19,823 nucleotides of DNA, from assembly GCA_027579435.1 (NCBI GenBank), contig JANBPK010000078.1, positions 1 to 19,823 of the forward strand, given 5' to 3'. A program made the translations under genes and the position numbers. Source of the stretch: Candolleomyces eurysporus. Lineage: Eukaryota > Basidiomycota > Agaricomycetes > Agaricales > Psathyrellaceae. Numbering within the stretch: position 1 is the first letter of the stretch; the number at the start of each line of letters is the position of its first letter. Positions 19,116 to 19,823 of the stretch are shown here, in pieces. Under the pieces are notes generated by a model. The model saw nothing but the letters and a program-made list of their open reading frames with translations. It was not told the DNA's origin and did not search any database.

Positions 19116-19390
19116 TGTCAGACTTGCACGCACTCGCACATAGATATACTATCTCTATACTTGTACAGATCATCGCTCTCTTCTTTCTTCACTCTGATCG
19201 CCTCTCTTCTTTTTCTCACGTTGTCTCTCATTTATAAACTTGTTCCTTTCGTTCTTTACACCTCAGCTCTTTTTCCCCTTCGCTGAGGTGTGAGTATCTT
19301 TTGGTTTTTATGTCGTATCTTTCTACCTATGCTTACGCCTATCTAGTCGCTACCTATCTGTCTAGGTACGTTTGCTAATACAGCTCTTTT
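19116..19390 (+). repeat. Ty1/copia 3' LTR, truncated (275 of 317 bp)
   Basis: Aligns without gaps to 7766-8040, with seven transitions. It stops at CAGCTCTTTT; the last 42 bases present in the 5' LTR, including the CTGACA end, are replaced by unrelated sequence. TATAAA (19233-19238) and the hairpin (19258-19291) are preserved. Confidence 0.9.
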
Positions 19391-19823
19391 CACATATGAT
19401 AGTCACAAAGCAGTGTAGGATACATCTTATCTGCAGTAACAAAAAGTGGGTTAGATACACTCCAGCAGCAGCAGCTGCTTTTGACATGTAGACATATGAT
19501 AAACCCTACAGCTGCTGTGGGGTCTATGGAAGGTGGTTGATGGTGCAGCTGCAATGGGTGAGGTAAGGCAAATGAGGAAATGCAGCTGCTGGGAAAATCC
19601 TAGAGGGTGGAGCAGCTACACAAGTGAATGGTGAAACTTAGTGCAGCTGCCAAAGTGGTCAGCCATAGATACAGTGCAGCTGCTGCCTGGAAACCATGGA
19701 ATGCTGGAGCAGCTGCAGAAGTGGGTAGCCAAAGGTACAGTGCAGTTGCCTGGAGACCATGGAAAAGAGGGGCAGCTGCAGAAGTGGCTGGCCAAAAGCA
19801 CAGTGCAGCTGCTGCCCGGAGAC
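19391..19823. repeat. CAGCTG-rich minisatellite-like DNA
   Basis: CAGCTG occurs nine times in about 430 bases. From about 19675 the pattern becomes a degenerate tandem repeat of 63-66 bases, each unit starting GTGCAG(C/T)TGC, passing CTGGARACCATGGAA, then GCAGCTGCAGAAGTGG and ending GCCAAARG(T/C)ACA. About two and a third units are visible before the window ends, with a partial unit upstream near 19640. A minus-strand open frame across it encodes only the repeat and is not treated as a gene. No promoter, RNA or coding gene is seen. Confidence 0.72.

Larger units (their letters stand above)
7766..19390 (+). mobile_element. Ty1/copia LTR retrotransposon, interrupted by KDZ-2
   Basis: Two LTRs in direct orientation (7766 and 19116) enclose a primer-binding site, gag, protease, integrase, RT, RNase H and a purine-rich tract. 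Integrase before RT is the Ty1/copia order. A 5,108-bp block (KDZ-2 plus one target-site copy) interrupts the integrase; without it the element would be about 6.5 kb. LTR copies differ at 7 of 275 aligned positions, all transitions, with no indels. No in-frame stop codon is seen in the coding region; defects are frame slips, mostly beside undetermined bases or C runs, and one RT active-site substitution. The 3' LTR is truncated, so no target duplication can be confirmed. Confidence 0.92.

Noticed and set aside
19616..19801. Small Cys-rich minus-strand open frame at the right end
   Set aside because: Its Cys/Ser/Pro repeats only mirror the CAGCTG minisatellite.
1..19823. tRNA, rRNA genes or CRISPR array
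   Set aside because: No cloverleaf, ribosomal signature or regularly spaced identical repeats seen; the only tRNA-like sequence is the 15-base primer site at 8084.

Overview
The window looks like a transposon graveyard from a mushroom-forming fungus (Agaricomycetes). The support is: short GT-AG introns of about 45-72 bases, KDZ (Kyakuja-Dileera-Zisupton) transposases of the classes expanded in mushrooms, a chromodomain Ty3/gypsy element, and a Ty1/copia element. I see no host housekeeping gene, tRNA, rRNA or CRISPR array. Everything legible belongs to four mobile elements nested or abutted in one another, plus a CAGCTG-rich minisatellite at the right end.

Layout. (1) Positions 1-4557 hold the 3' part of a Ty3/gypsy chromovirus: broken protease, reverse transcriptase (RT), RNase H, integrase, chromodomain, polypurine tract and one LTR. 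Its 5' LTR and most of gag lie outside the window. (2) Positions 4558-7765 hold a decayed KDZ element (KDZ-1): a CxC4-like transposase pseudogene on + and a decayed zinc-finger companion on -, tail to tail. The Ty3 LTR ends directly against KDZ-1 coding sequence, so Ty3 apparently jumped into it. (3) Positions 7766-19390 hold a nearly complete Ty1/copia element: 317-bp 5' LTR, a primer-binding site that matches the middle of the initiator tRNA, gag, protease, integrase, RT, RNase H, and a 3' LTR missing its last 42 bp. (4) Positions 11254-16353 hold a second KDZ element (KDZ-2), inserted inside the copia integrase codons and flanked by a perfect 8-bp target duplication GGATAAGA. It carries an apparently intact five-exon CxC5/CxC6-type transposase on + and a GRF-finger/Cys-His-cluster companion gene on -, again tail to tail. 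(5) Positions 19391-19823 are minisatellite-like DNA.

How it fits together. Decay suggests the order KDZ-1 (many stops), then Ty3 (three in-frame TGA), then copia (no in-frame stop, LTRs 2.5% apart), then KDZ-2 (open genes, perfect target duplication). Much of the decay looks like CpG deamination: six of the seven LTR substitutions fit C-to-T change at CpG, and both retroelements have lost the second Asp of the RT active site by what looks like the same GACGAT-to-GACAAT change.

The most interesting signal is the recurring two-gene architecture of the KDZ elements, a transposase facing a zinc-finger companion. In KDZ-2 it is delimited by a target duplication and by matched 20-bp subterminal palindromes. 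Thirteen single N characters mostly sit beside homopolymers; several coincide with reading-frame slips, so those slips are probably consensus errors.
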